NCBI GenBank assembly: GCA_046160485.1
Contig: JBJXGV010000024.1
Location: 1 to 42,745 of the forward strand
DNA length: 42,745 nt
Direction: 5' to 3'
DNA from: JBJXGV01 sp046160485
GTDB taxonomy: Bacteria; Orphanbacterota; Orphanbacteria; JBJXGV01
Shown: in pieces, positions 25,570 to 33,945 of the stretch
How the letters are laid out: each line of letters opens with the position of its first letter
How positions within the stretch are numbered: the stretch's first letter is position 1
Made by a program: the position numbers and the translations under genes
The notes under the pieces: generated by a model
Told to the model about the DNA's origin: nothing
The model's database searches: none
Seen by the model: only the letters and a program-made list of their open reading frames with translations

Positions 25570-25633
25570 CGCATCCCCTTGTCCGTCGTGCTCCGGCCGG
25601 AGCGTCCCTCGCCGACTTATCGGCCGCCTCGCC

Positions 25634-26404
25634 TTACGCGGAGAGAAGTTCCGCCATCATGCGTGCGCCGATTACCGCTTTTCCGTCATGGCAGTTGTTG
25701 AAGAAGACGTAGACCTTCTCGGTGTCTTTCGAGAGCGCCCGAACGCGCTCGACCCACTCGCGCAATTCGTCTTCCGTGTACGTGTAGTCGTATCGGCTCA
25801 CGTTGTTGCCGCCCCACCACGCCCCGGCGTTGCGGCCGTGAAAGCGCACGTAGCCGGCGCTCGCCGTTGCGCGCGCGACCGGCGGCACGAGCCCGCGCAG
25901 GGGCGGTTCGTCGACGGAGCAGTAGCCGATCTTAAGCGCGCGCAGCCGCGCGAACGTCGCCTCGACGATCCACGAGTCGTGTCGAAACTCGGCGTAGAAC
26001 GCAGTGTCGTCGGGGAACATCGCGCGCAGCTCCGAGAGGTATTCCCAGTTGGCGGGCGACTCGCGGAACGCCCACGGAAACTGCCCGAGGAATCCGCCGA
26101 ACTTGCGCGCCTCGACGAGCGGCGCGACGGCGTCGACGAGCAGCGCGGTGTTCTCGCGCACCGACTCGCGCGTGTGCGTCTGGCTTGCGTGCAACTTCAC
26201 GAGGAACTCGAATGCGTCGGGGGTTTTCTTCGCCATCTCGAGAAAGACTTTCGGCTTCGGAATGCCGTAGTAGGTCGAGTTCACTTCGACGATGGGGAAG
26301 TGTTGCGCGTAGTACGCGAGCCAGTCGTTGCGGCGCATGCCCTCCGGATAAAACGGCCCGACCCAATCGGGGAAGTGGTAGCCGGAGGTGCCGATGCGGA
26401 TCAT
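25634..26404 (-). CDS. DUF72 family protein (YecE-like)
   Basis: This 256-residue TIM-barrel-like protein carries the DUF72 signatures: IRIGTSGYHFPDWVG at the start, VEVNSTYYGIPK, then FAYAEFRHDSW-like FYAEFRHDSWIV and YVRFHGRNAG, with a C-terminal KVYVFFNNCHDGKA. The biochemical role of the family is unknown. The frame extends upstream to 27118 only as a shadow of dinB. ATG 26404 lies 7 bp after the dinB stop, so the two are probably co-transcribed; DUF72 genes often travel with DNA-repair genes. Confidence 0.92.
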   Translation of the reverse strand: MIRIGTSGYHFPDWVGPFYPEGMRRNDWLAYYAQHFPIVEVNSTYYGIPKPKVFLEMAKKTPDAFEFLVKLHASQTHTRESVRENTALLVDAVAPLVEARKFGGFLGQFPWAFRESPANWEYLSELRAMFPDDTAFYAEFRHDSWIVEATFARLRALKIGYCSVDEPPLRGLVPPVARATASAGYVRFHGRNAGAWWGGNNVSRYDYTYTEDELREWVERVRALSKDTEKVYVFFNNCHDGKAVIGARMMAELLSA

Positions 26405-26411
26405 GCGTGCC

Positions 26412-27713
26412 TCACGGCTTCTCGTGGCCGGAGCGGCGGTCGCGTTCGGGCCCGCGCGCGCGTTCGCGAGCGGGCGCGGCTGCGTCTCCACCCTCGGGCG
26501 TGCGTTCGCGCGCGAGGAGGCGCGCGCGCACGAGCGCACCGTCGCCGAAGCGGTCGCGGATCGCATCGCGCACCGCCGTCTCGCCCGAGGCGCGCGCGTC
26601 CTCGGCGAAGAGATCGATGAGCGACGCGTCCTCGCGCGACATGAGGCCCGCGACGGAAACGCCGAGGAGGCGAATCGGTTCGCGCGGGCGCGCCGCCGCG
26701 ACGGGGTGCGCGCTCTCCCACGCGTAGGTGCCGACGAGTTCGCACGCCGCGCGGAAGATGGTGCGCTCGTCATTCGTCGGAGCGGGGACCGAGACCTGCC
26801 GCGTGACGGTATGAAACGACGCGTAGCGAATCTTCGCCGCCACCGTCCTGCCGAGGAATCCTTCGAGTCGCAGGCGCCGCCCGACGCGATCCGCAAGAGC
26901 GAGCAGTTCGCGTTCCGTGGAGTCCCAATCGACGAGGTCGTGCCACATCGTGCGCTCGTGGCCGATCGACTTCGGCGGCGGGGACTCGTAGTCGGGAATG
27001 ACGGGCGCGTCGTCGAGGCCCTGGCCCATGAGCACGAGCCGCTCGCCGACGACACCGAGCCGCTCGCCGAGATCAGCGCTCGACGCGCGCCCCAACTCGC
27101 CGGCGGTGCGAATGCCAAGCCGTGCGAGAAACTCCGAGGTCTTCGCGCCGATGCCCCACAGCTCCTGCGTCGGCAGCGATTCGATGTACGGCGCGACTTC
27201 GTGGGGGAGAAGCTGCGCGAGTCCGTCCGGTTTCGCGCGCCCCGAAACGAGCTTCGCGATGAGTTTATTCGGCGCGATGCCGATCGTCGCGGGGAGATCG
27301 AGTGCGCGGCGAATCGCGTCTTTAACTTTTTGCCCCGCGCCGATCGCGCCGCCGAATCGTTCGGCCGTCGCCGTCATGTCGAGGAACGCCTCGTCGATCG
27401 AGCGCGGTTCGACCATCGGGGTGAACGCGCGCAGCACATGAAAGATTTCGCGCGAGCGCTCGGCGTATTTCTCCATGTCGACTTCGACGTAGATGCCGTT
27501 CGGACAGAGGCGGCGCGCGTGAACCATCGGCATTGCGCTGCGAACGCCGAACGCGCGCGCCTCGTACGAACAGGTCGATACGACGCCGCGCCGTCCCGTG
27601 CCCGCGGCACCGCCGCCGACGATGACCGGCTTTCCGCGAAGCTCAGGATTCTCCGACTGCTCAATCGACGCGAAGAACGCGTCCATGTCGATGTGGAAGA
27701 CGAGCCTCTCCAC
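26412..27713 (-). CDS. dinB: DNA polymerase IV (Y-family, lesion bypass)
   Basis: This 433-residue translesion polymerase has the catalytic acidic residues in FHIDMDAFFASIE (D9, D11) and SIDEAFLD (D107, E108). The fingers and thumb are followed by the TIGIAPNKLIAKL-type helix-hairpin-helix region and the little-finger domain. SLIDLF near residue 385 resembles a beta-clamp-binding motif. A ~30-residue Arg/Pro-rich tail follows. The start is GTG 27713, supported by GGGAG eight bases upstream; the longer frame to 28196 overlaps the aquaporin gene antisense-free but lacks homology. No SOS box was recognised. Confidence 0.93.
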   Translation of the reverse strand: MERLVFHIDMDAFFASIEQSENPELRGKPVIVGGGAAGTGRRGVVSTCSYEARAFGVRSAMPMVHARRLCPNGIYVEVDMEKYAERSREIFHVLRAFTPMVEPRSIDEAFLDMTATAERFGGAIGAGQKVKDAIRRALDLPATIGIAPNKLIAKLVSGRAKPDGLAQLLPHEVAPYIESLPTQELWGIGAKTSEFLARLGIRTAGELGRASSADLGERLGVVGERLVLMGQGLDDAPVIPDYESPPPKSIGHERTMWHDLVDWDSTERELLALADRVGRRLRLEGFLGRTVAAKIRYASFHTVTRQVSVPAPTNDERTIFRAACELVGTYAWESAHPVAAARPREPIRLLGVSVAGLMSREDASLIDLFAEDARASGETAVRDAIRDRFGDGALVRARLLARERTPEGGDAAAPARERARGPERDRRSGHEKP

Positions 27714-27752
27714 GGAATCGCTCCCGGCGTGCGTCGTGCTTGTGTGGTGCTT

Positions 27753-27786
27753 GCGGGGCGCCGCGCCGTCGCGCGCAGCGCCCCGC
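27753..27786 (-). terminator. GC-rich inverted repeat between aquaporin and dinB
   Basis: GCGGGGCGC (27753-27761) and GCGCCCCGC (27778-27786) are perfect 9-base inverted repeats with a 16-base spacer, just after the aquaporin stop on the minus strand. No T-tract follows, so it may be a stabilising 3' hairpin or a weak pause and not a classical intrinsic terminator. Confidence 0.35.
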
Positions 27787-27793
27787 GCGCGAG

Positions 27794-28459
27794 CTACTTC
27801 TTCTCGAGCGTGTTCGTGTAGAGCAATCCGGCGAGCGCGCCGCCCGCCATCGGGCCGACCCAGTAGATCCAGAGATTGCCGAGGCCGCCGCCGAGAAGCG
27901 CGGGGCCGAGGTGGCGCGCCGGGTTCATCGCCGCGCCGCTGATCGGGCCGACCGCGAGAATGTCGAGCGCGACCGTCAGGCCGATGAAGAGCCCGCCGAC
28001 CTTCGGCGCGCGAGCATCGACCGCGGTGCCGTAGACGACGAAGACGAGGAAGAACGTCGTGACGATTTCGGCGATGAGCGCAGCCGACGCGGTGATGCCG
28101 GCGCCGGGTGCGGGAGTTCCCATGCCGACCGCCGCGAGCGCGGCCGCGGGGATCATCATCTTGACGACCGCGGCGGCGACGATGGCGCCCAAGCACTGCG
28201 CGATCCAGTAGCCGACGGCGCTTCCGACGTTGATCTTGCCGCCGAGCAAAAGCCCGAACGTGACGGCCGGGTTGAGGTGCCCGCCGCTGACGGCGCCGGT
28301 GGCGCTCACCATCACGGCAATCGCAAGGCCGTGCGCCAACGCGATTCCCGTCAGGCCGAGCGCGCCGCCCGTAATCTGGTTCGCGGCGATCGCACTCACG
28401 CCGGCAAAAATCAGAGCGAACGTTCCGATGAACTCCGCGATCAAGGCTTTGCTATTCAT
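27794..28459 (-). CDS. aquaporin / MIP-family channel
   Basis: This 221-residue channel has six membrane helices and both half-helix NPA motifs: HLNPAV at 63-65 and AMNPAR at 179-181, with the selectivity-filter arginine R182. The loop VGPISGAAMNPARHLGPAL is closer to water-selective aquaporins than to the longer glycerol facilitators. AGAGGAG lies 6 bases before ATG 28459, and a consensus promoter is found at 28533-28562. It is short and complete. Substrates other than water, such as small neutral solutes, cannot be excluded. Confidence 0.93.
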   Translation of the reverse strand: MNSKALIAEFIGTFALIFAGVSAIAANQITGGALGLTGIALAHGLAIAVMVSATGAVSGGHLNPAVTFGLLLGGKINVGSAVGYWIAQCLGAIVAAAVVKMMIPAAALAAVGMGTPAPGAGITASAALIAEIVTTFFLVFVVYGTAVDARAPKVGGLFIGLTVALDILAVGPISGAAMNPARHLGPALLGGGLGNLWIYWVGPMAGGALAGLLYTNTLEKK

Positions 28460-28532
28460 GGGGTCTCCTCTGTTCGGTTGGGAGCCGGTTCGGGCAGTGT
28501 TTGGCGAGCGTCTCGAACGTTCTCGGGCGGGC

Positions 28533-28562
28533 AGAATACGGGCGTGCGGCGGGGGCTGTCAA
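28533..28562 (-). promoter_or_regulatory. sigma70-type promoter of the aquaporin gene
   Basis: On the minus strand there is a perfect -35 TTGACA (28557-28562), an 18-base spacer and a -10 TATTCT (28533-28538). The predicted start near 28526 leaves a leader of about 65 bases. An 8-bp palindrome GAACGTTC lies at 28515-28522, just downstream of the start. Confidence 0.6.
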
Positions 28563-28689
28563 CGAAAGCGTGCCGTGCCGTGAAACCGCGAACCGGTGCG
28601 CGGAATCCGAACGAAAGATGCGGCGGTTACCGGTGGTCGCGACCAGAACGGCGCGCGGTCCGCTCGCGCGTCGTGATAACGTCGCTTCG

Positions 28690-29328
28690 ATGAATCGCGA
28701 CGAATCCGACAGCGGCGCGCGCGCGGGCGCGCCGAGTGACGCCGGCGCGGAGAGCGCACTCGTCGAACGGCTGCGTCGCGGCGAGGATGCCGCGTACGAA
28801 GAGCTCGTGCGCGATTATGGCGGCCGGCTCTTCGCGGTCGCGAACCGGCTGCTGCGCAACGACGACGACGCGCGCGACGCGGTGCAGGATGGGTTCGTCG
28901 CGGCGTTCCGCGCGATCGGGCGCTTCGAGGGCGGCTCGCAGATTTCGACGTGGCTTCACCGCATCGTCGTCAACGCGGCGCTTATGAAGTTGCGCAGCCG
29001 GCGTCGCAAGCCCGAGGAGTCGCTCGATGATTTGCTGCCGACGTTTACCGCCGACGGTCATCACGCGCGACACAACACGGAGTGGAATCTGTCGCCGCAC
29101 GACGCGGCGGAGCGCGGCGACACGCGCGCGGTCGTTCGCGAGTGCATCGATCGCCTGCCGGAGACGTACCGAACCGTTCTGCTGATGCGGGACATCGAAG
29201 AACTCGACACGGAGGAGACAGCGAAGATGCTCGGAATCACCGAGAACGCGGTGAAGATTCGGCTGCATCGCGCGCGTCAGGCGCTCCGCACGCTTCTCGA
29301 TCCGCACGTTCGGGGGGACGCGATATGA
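28690..29328 (+). CDS. ECF-type RNA polymerase sigma factor
   Basis: This 212-residue sigma70-family protein has region 2 (about 25-95: YEELVRDYGGRLF, DDARDAVQDGFVAAF, STWLHRIVVNAALM) and region 4 (about 150-205: LPETYRTVLLMRDIEELDTEETAKMLG, then VKIRLHRARQALR). A ~30-residue linker rich in His/Asn lies between. It should direct polymerase to a dedicated regulon when released from its anti-sigma factor, which is encoded next with an ATGA overlap. ATG 28690 was chosen because the frame upstream is low-complexity and overlaps the aquaporin promoter region. Confidence 0.92.
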   Translation: MNRDESDSGARAGAPSDAGAESALVERLRRGEDAAYEELVRDYGGRLFAVANRLLRNDDDARDAVQDGFVAAFRAIGRFEGGSQISTWLHRIVVNAALMKLRSRRRKPEESLDDLLPTFTADGHHARHNTEWNLSPHDAAERGDTRAVVRECIDRLPETYRTVLLMRDIEELDTEETAKMLGITENAVKIRLHRARQALRTLLDPHVRGDAI

Positions 29329-29567
29329 CGTGTCTTGAAGTCGTCGAGTTCATGATGGCGTATTTGGATGGCGAGTTGGCGCCCGAGCCGGCGCGCATTT
29401 TCGAGCAGCACATGTCGGTGTGCGCCGAGTGTCAGGCGTATCTCGACGGCTACAAGAAGACGATCACGCTCGGCAAAGTTGCGCTCGCACCGAGCGACGA
29501 CCCGGCCCCCGCGAGCTTACCTCCGGACTTGATTAGGGCGATCCTGGCTGCGCGGCCGCGCGCTTAG
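29325..29567 (+). CDS. small soluble zinc-finger anti-sigma factor
   Basis: This 80-residue protein starts at the ATG overlapping the sigma stop. It has the ZAS-type motif H-x3-C-x2-C (QHMSVCAEC, about residues 29-36) and an N-terminal cysteine at position 3 (MTCLEVVEFMMAYLDGEL), as in zf-HC2 anti-sigma domains. There is no membrane segment, so it would act in the cytosol, perhaps as a redox- or zinc-sensitive switch on the sigma factor. The C-terminal third is Pro/Ala-rich. A convergent esterase gene lies 80 bp downstream. Confidence 0.85.
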   Translation: MTCLEVVEFMMAYLDGELAPEPARIFEQHMSVCAECQAYLDGYKKTITLGKVALAPSDDPAPASLPPDLIRAILAARPRA

Positions 29568-29647
29568 GTCGCGCGTACCGTGTGATCGCGCGCGCGGCTC
29601 GCACGCGACCGGCACTTCGGCCGCACGCGGCGCGCGCGTCGCGCGCA

Positions 29648-30358
29648 CTACGGCAAGAACCGCGGCAGATTCCCGACCCACCACGGCCAGTCGTGCCCGA
29701 ACTGCCCGGGCCAGATCTCGCAGTGAACCGGCACGCCTTTCCCCGCGAGCACTCCCGCGAAGTGGCGGTTCTCATTCACGAGCGAATCGTGCTCGCCCGT
29801 CGCGATGACGAACTGCACGTGTGACAAACGCCTTGCGCCCTCGTCGTCGAGATTCGGAACGTACGCGGTCGGGCAGTTGAAGTAGCAGCCGTCGTCCCAG
29901 TGGCCGTCGAGGAAGTCGTGGATGTCGTACACGCCGGAAAACGTGATCGACTTCGTCACCTCTTCGGGATAGCGGCACGCGAAGTTCATCGCTTGGTACG
30001 CGCCGAACGATGCGCCGTACACCGCGAGATCACCGCGGCCGGTGCGCTGCCGAATGTACGGAAGAAGTTCGTGGCGCAGATACGCGTCGTACTGTTCGTG
30101 GCGCATGCGGCGCATCGCCGGATGCACGCGCCGGTTGTACCACGACTCGGCCGCGACACTATCGACGCACACCGCCTGCACGAGACCCGCATCGATCTTC
30201 GCGGCGAGCCCGCCGATCAATCCGAAATCTTCGACCTCGTAATAGCGCGCCATCGACGTCGGAAAAAGAATCGCCGGAGTGCCCGCGTGGCCGAACCAAA
30301 GGATTTCCATCTCGCGGTTAAGGTGCTGGCTCCAGCCCCTCAGGTACTGTCGGATCAC
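29648..30358 (-). CDS. alpha/beta-hydrolase esterase (Fes/IroE-like)
   Basis: This 236-residue cytosolic hydrolase has nucleophile S117 in YGASFGAY, acid D191 in TGEHDS and H222 in FGHDW. The N-terminus REMEILWFGHAGTPAILFPTS is characteristic of a widespread esterase-D-like family. GTG 30358 is supported by GAGGAG eight bases upstream; the frame to 30511 is an upstream extension into the divergent promoter. It is divergent from the ATP-grasp operon with 172 bp between the two start codons, so it may process the ester, thioester or amide product of those ligases. The substrate is unknown. Confidence 0.85.
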   Translation of the reverse strand: MIRQYLRGWSQHLNREMEILWFGHAGTPAILFPTSMARYYEVEDFGLIGGLAAKIDAGLVQAVCVDSVAAESWYNRRVHPAMRRMRHEQYDAYLRHELLPYIRQRTGRGDLAVYGASFGAYQAMNFACRYPEEVTKSITFSGVYDIHDFLDGHWDDGCYFNCPTAYVPNLDDEGARRLSHVQFVIATGEHDSLVNENRHFAGVLAGKGVPVHCEIWPGQFGHDWPWWVGNLPRFLP

Positions 30359-30427
30359 GTTCGGTCTCCTCGTGTCGCGTCGTTTCGCGTCGGGGGTGTG
30401 CTTCGTGGCGTGCGGCGGACGCAAGAC

Positions 30428-30455
30428 TTTACAGGATCGGAAGGCTCGCCTACAA
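30428..30455 (+). promoter_or_regulatory. sigma70-type promoter of the ATP-grasp/GCS2 operon
   Basis: There is a -35 TTTACA (30428-30433), a 16-base spacer and a -10 TACAAT (30450-30455). The start near 30462 gives a leader of about 70 bases. AGGAG lies 13 bases before ATG 30531. Both hexamers match consensus at five of six positions. Confidence 0.6.
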
Positions 30456-30530
30456 TGGCCGCCTGCTACCGAGATCGATCTCACGTTTCCACTGGCCCAT
30501 CCGTCACGCAATCAGGAGATAGTCGATTCC

Positions 30531-31598
30531 ATGTCGAGAGTTCCCAAGATCGGGGTGCTTTACGGTCAAGAGCGTTCGTTCCCCGAGGCGCTCGTGCGGA
30601 CCATCAACGATCGCTACAAAGGGCGCGTCACCGCTGAGCCGGTTCAGATCGGCGCGGTTCCTCAAGACGAGCCGCCCGCTTACGATTTGATCTTCGATCG
30701 CATCAGCCATGAGGTGCCGTTCTACCGCTCGTGGTTGAAGGCCGCCGCGGCGCGCGGCGTGCAGGTGCTCAACAATCCGTACTGGTGGAGCACCGACGAC
30801 AAGTTTATCTGCAACATCATCGCGCAGGCCGCGGGCGTGATGGTGCCGAAGACCGTACTCCTGCCGCATCGCGATCATCCGCCCAACACGACGGGCGATT
30901 CGTTCTCGAACCTCGTCTTCCCGGTCGACTGGGACGAGGTCTTCGGCTATCTCGGATTCCCGATTTTCATAAAGCCGGCATTCGGCGGCGGATGGCGCGA
31001 CGTTCACAAGGTCGACAACGCCGAGGAATTTTTCGCGGCGTACGCGAAGACGGGAAGCCTCTCGATGATCGCGCAAGAGGCGATCGTGTTTACCGAGTAC
31101 TTCCGTTGCTACGCGCTGGGGCGGTCGCTCGTGCGCGTGATGCGATGGGATCCGTCGAAGCCGCACGCGGAGCGTTACGCGCGCGAGCCCGAGCCGATTC
31201 CCGCCGCGCTCGAGGAGCGCCTGCGGCGCGACTGCGTCGCGCTCTGCGAGGCGCTCGGCTACGATCTCAACACGATCGAACTCGCGATTCGCGGCGGCGT
31301 GCCGTACGCGATCGACTTCATGAATCCCGCGCCCGACTGCGACGTGAATTCCGTCGGCCAGAAGAATTTCGATTGGGTCGTGTCGAACGCGGCGGACTTG
31401 CTCGCAGAGCGCGCGCTGAATCCGCGGCCGTTCGAGATGACCGGCTCGTGGCCGGCGCTCTTCGCGGGCGGCGGCGGCGCAAACGGCGGCGCGAAGGCGC
31501 TCGCGGGCGCGGCGGCGAAAGCGTCGCGCGGCGCGGCGGCGAAGAGCGCGAAGCCGGCCGCAGCCCCGCGCGAGCGCACGGCGAAGACGAAGAAGTAG
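30531..31598 (+). CDS. ATP-grasp ligase with a Lys/Ala-rich tail
   Basis: This 355-residue protein has an N-terminal pre-ATP-grasp domain (1-95) followed by an ATP-grasp fold. ATP-binding FPIFIKPAFGGGWRDV (K148) is visible, and the Mg ligands are E250 in TIELAIR and D262/N265 in AIDFMNPAPDCD. The family joins a carboxylate to an amine or thiol through an acyl phosphate, as in RimK, GshB or D-Ala-D-Ala ligase. Residues after about 310 form a Gly/Ala then Lys/Ala/Arg-rich tail with no fold. It is the first gene of a ligase operon, 33 bp before the GCS2 gene. The substrate is unknown. Confidence 0.85.
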   Translation: MSRVPKIGVLYGQERSFPEALVRTINDRYKGRVTAEPVQIGAVPQDEPPAYDLIFDRISHEVPFYRSWLKAAAARGVQVLNNPYWWSTDDKFICNIIAQAAGVMVPKTVLLPHRDHPPNTTGDSFSNLVFPVDWDEVFGYLGFPIFIKPAFGGGWRDVHKVDNAEEFFAAYAKTGSLSMIAQEAIVFTEYFRCYALGRSLVRVMRWDPSKPHAERYAREPEPIPAALEERLRRDCVALCEALGYDLNTIELAIRGGVPYAIDFMNPAPDCDVNSVGQKNFDWVVSNAADLLAERALNPRPFEMTGSWPALFAGGGGANGGAKALAGAAAKASRGAAAKSAKPAAAPRERTAKTKK

Positions 31599-31631
31599 CG
31601 CGGACCGCGTCGGCGAGTACGAGGAGGTCGG

Positions 31632-32768
31632 ATGCGAAAAAGGCCCAGCTTCACGATCGGCATCGAAGAAGAGTTCCAAGTCATCGACCCGGAGACGGGA
31701 GAACTTCGCTCGCATATCTCCGAGATGTTCGAGCAGGGAAAGATGCTCCTCCACGAGCAGATCAAGCCCGAGTTTCATCAGTCGGTGATCGAGATCGGCA
31801 CCGAGGTTTGCCAGAACGTGGAGCAGGCGCGGCGCGACGTCGCGTCGCTGCGGCGCAATCTGTGCGAGCTCGCGCGCAAGAACGGTTTGCGCATTTGCGC
31901 CGCGGGCACGCACCCGTTCTCGCACTGGTCGACGGTCGGCATCACGCCGAACGAGCGCTACGAGCAGATTCTCTCCGATTTGCAGATCGTCGCGCGCGCG
32001 AACCTCATCTTCGGTCTGCACGTGCACGTCGGAATCGAGGAGCGCGAGGACGCGATTCACGTGATGAACGCCGCGCGCTATTTCATTCCGCACATCCTCG
32101 CCCTCTCGGTGAACTCGCCGTTTTGGCTCGGGCGCGACAGCGGGTGGCAGTCGTATCGCGTGAAAGTGTTCGACAAATTCCCGCGCACGAATGTCCCCGA
32201 CTATTTCGGCTCGTACGGCGAATTCGACGCGTTCTGCAAACTTCTGCTCGCGACCAACTGCATCAAGGATCGCAAGCAGATCTGGTGGGACATCCGGCCG
32301 CACTCCCAGTTCTCCACGATCGAGTTCCGCATGTGCGACGTGCCGATGCGCGTCGACGAAACCATCGCGATCGCGGCGATCATTCAGGCGGTGTGCGTGA
32401 AGTTGTGGAAGCTGCTCGACCAGAATCTCGGTTTCCGGCTCTACCGCCGCGCGCTCATCATGGAGAACAAGATGCGCGCCGCGCGCTGGGGATTGCGCGG
32501 CAAGCTGGTCGACTTCCGGAAGGAAGAAGAGGTGCCGACGCCGGTGCTCATCGAGGAAATCCTTGAGTTCATCGACGATGTCGTCGATGAATTGGGGAGC
32601 AGGCAGGCCGTCGAAAGCGTGCGCTGGGTCGTGCGAAATGGCACGGGCGCCGATCGGCAGCTTACCGAGTACAAGCGCCACGGTGATTTCAAGAAGCTGA
32701 TGGAGTACATCGTCACGGAGACGGAATACGGACTTGGCGTCGGAGCGCCGGCGGGGCGGGCAGGCTGA
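31632..32768 (+). CDS. GCS2-family carboxylate-amine ligase (YbdK/EgtA-like)
   Basis: This 378-residue member of glutamate-cysteine ligase family 2 has the ATP/metal loop FTIGIEEEFQVIDP at 8-21, CAAGTHPFSHW, FGLHVHVGIE and IEFRMCDVPMRVDE. Family members make gamma-glutamyl-type or other carboxylate-amine bonds. YbdK has weak glutamate-cysteine ligase activity, and EgtA makes gamma-glutamylcysteine for ergothioneine. GAGGAGG precedes ATG 31632. Being flanked by two ATP-grasp proteins and a peptidase suggests a role in making a small peptide. No GshB-typical pairing can be claimed. Confidence 0.9.
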   Translation: MRKRPSFTIGIEEEFQVIDPETGELRSHISEMFEQGKMLLHEQIKPEFHQSVIEIGTEVCQNVEQARRDVASLRRNLCELARKNGLRICAAGTHPFSHWSTVGITPNERYEQILSDLQIVARANLIFGLHVHVGIEEREDAIHVMNAARYFIPHILALSVNSPFWLGRDSGWQSYRVKVFDKFPRTNVPDYFGSYGEFDAFCKLLLATNCIKDRKQIWWDIRPHSQFSTIEFRMCDVPMRVDETIAIAAIIQAVCVKLWKLLDQNLGFRLYRRALIMENKMRAARWGLRGKLVDFRKEEEVPTPVLIEEILEFIDDVVDELGSRQAVESVRWVVRNGTGADRQLTEYKRHGDFKKLMEYIVTETEYGLGVGAPAGRAG

Positions 32769-32807
32769 GTGGAGACGGCGCCGCGCGGCGGTGAGGCAGA
32801 GGGAATC

Positions 32808-33932
32808 ATGGCTCGCCACGTTACGGGGAACCTCGGTTCGACTTACGCCGGCGATTTCGTCGAGGGCGCGAAGAACGCGGTCTTCACGTGTCTGGCCGTC
32901 CGCGAAGGGGAGCGCTGCGTTCTCATCGCGGACCGCGCGAACCGTGAGATCGGCGCGGCGCTCGCGGACCAATTCGTCACGGCGGGCGGAGTGCTCGAGG
33001 CGTTCGTGCTCGAGGATGTCGCGGAGCGCCCGCTCACCGATCTACCGGATTCCGTTGCGGCCGCGCTCGAAACCGCGGACGTGAGTTGCTTCGCCGCGTC
33101 GGCGCAATCCGGCGAACTCGCGGCGCGTATCGCCATGACGAAGATCGTCAATCGCCGCGGCATTCGGCATGGCCACATGGTCAACGTTACGCCGCGTATC
33201 ATGCGCGAGGGAATGCGCGCGGACTTCCGGCGCGTCGATGCGCTTTCGCGCTGGGTGCTCGATCGCGTGAGCGGCGCGGCGGAGCTGACCGTGCGCTCGC
33301 GCTCCGGAAGCGATATGCGCGTTCGCATCAACCCGCGTTTTCGCTGGATCAAGACCTCCGGGCTCATCACGCCGGAGAAGTGGGGCAACCTTCCGGGCGG
33401 CGAGGTCTTCACGAGCCCAGGACGAGTCGACGGCGTGTTCGTCTGCGACGGCGTTCTCGGCGACTGGCTCGCACCGAAGTACGGCGACATGCGCGCGTAT
33501 CCGCTGCGCGTGACGATCGAGGATTCGCGGATCGTCGATCTGGCGTGCAGTCGCGCCGAGATCACCGAAGAGTTCCGCACCTACACGACGCAGCACGCCA
33601 ACTCGAACCGCGTCGGCGAGTTCGCGCTCGGCACCAACTTCGCGCTGAAGGAAATTATCGGACAGATCCTTCAGGACGAGAAATTCCCCGGCGTGCACAT
33701 CGCGTTCGGGCATCCGTACTCCGAGCACACGGGCGCCGACTGGGCCGCGCCGAGCCACATCGACATCGTCGGGCGCGACTTCGACGTCGACGTCGACGGC
33801 GTGCCGATCATGCGCGAGAGCTGCTACCTGCTCGACGAGGCGGAACTCGAGAAGTACATGCGCGCGGTGAGCAAAAGCTGGCCAGCCGCCGTCCGCGCAA
33901 ACGGCGCGCGCACCGTGCCCGGCGCAAGCTAG
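32808..33932 (+). CDS. M29-like aminopeptidase (COG2309)
   Basis: This 374-residue putative metallo-aminopeptidase has the family segments NLPGGEVFTSPGRVDG (E199), VGEFALGTN (E271), HIAFGHPYSEHTG and the metal-binding PSHIDIV (H317, D319). ATG 32808 follows AGAGGG at good spacing; GTG 32769 right after the previous stop is possible but gives an unconserved extension. M29 enzymes remove N-terminal residues from short peptides using two metal ions. Between two ligase genes, it may trim or recycle the product. Confidence 0.83.
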   Translation: MARHVTGNLGSTYAGDFVEGAKNAVFTCLAVREGERCVLIADRANREIGAALADQFVTAGGVLEAFVLEDVAERPLTDLPDSVAAALETADVSCFAASAQSGELAARIAMTKIVNRRGIRHGHMVNVTPRIMREGMRADFRRVDALSRWVLDRVSGAAELTVRSRSGSDMRVRINPRFRWIKTSGLITPEKWGNLPGGEVFTSPGRVDGVFVCDGVLGDWLAPKYGDMRAYPLRVTIEDSRIVDLACSRAEITEEFRTYTTQHANSNRVGEFALGTNFALKEIIGQILQDEKFPGVHIAFGHPYSEHTGADWAAPSHIDIVGRDFDVDVDGVPIMRESCYLLDEAELEKYMRAVSKSWPAAVRANGARTVPGAS

Positions 33933-33945
33933 CGGTTTCTCGCGC

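Noticed and set aside
28515..28522. Palindrome GAACGTTC near the aquaporin promoter as a LexA-type box
   Set aside because: The Gram-positive-type box needs CGAAC-N4-GTTCG; the spacing here is wrong.
29568..29647. GC-rich inverted sequences between the anti-sigma and esterase genes
   Set aside because: Alternating CGCG runs give many possible weak stems but no T-tract; not distinguishable from base composition.
30504..32972. Minus-strand open frame of 822 codons over the ATP-grasp/GCS2 genes
   Set aside because: Antisense shadow; the plus-strand frames carry catalytic motifs and ribosome-binding sites.
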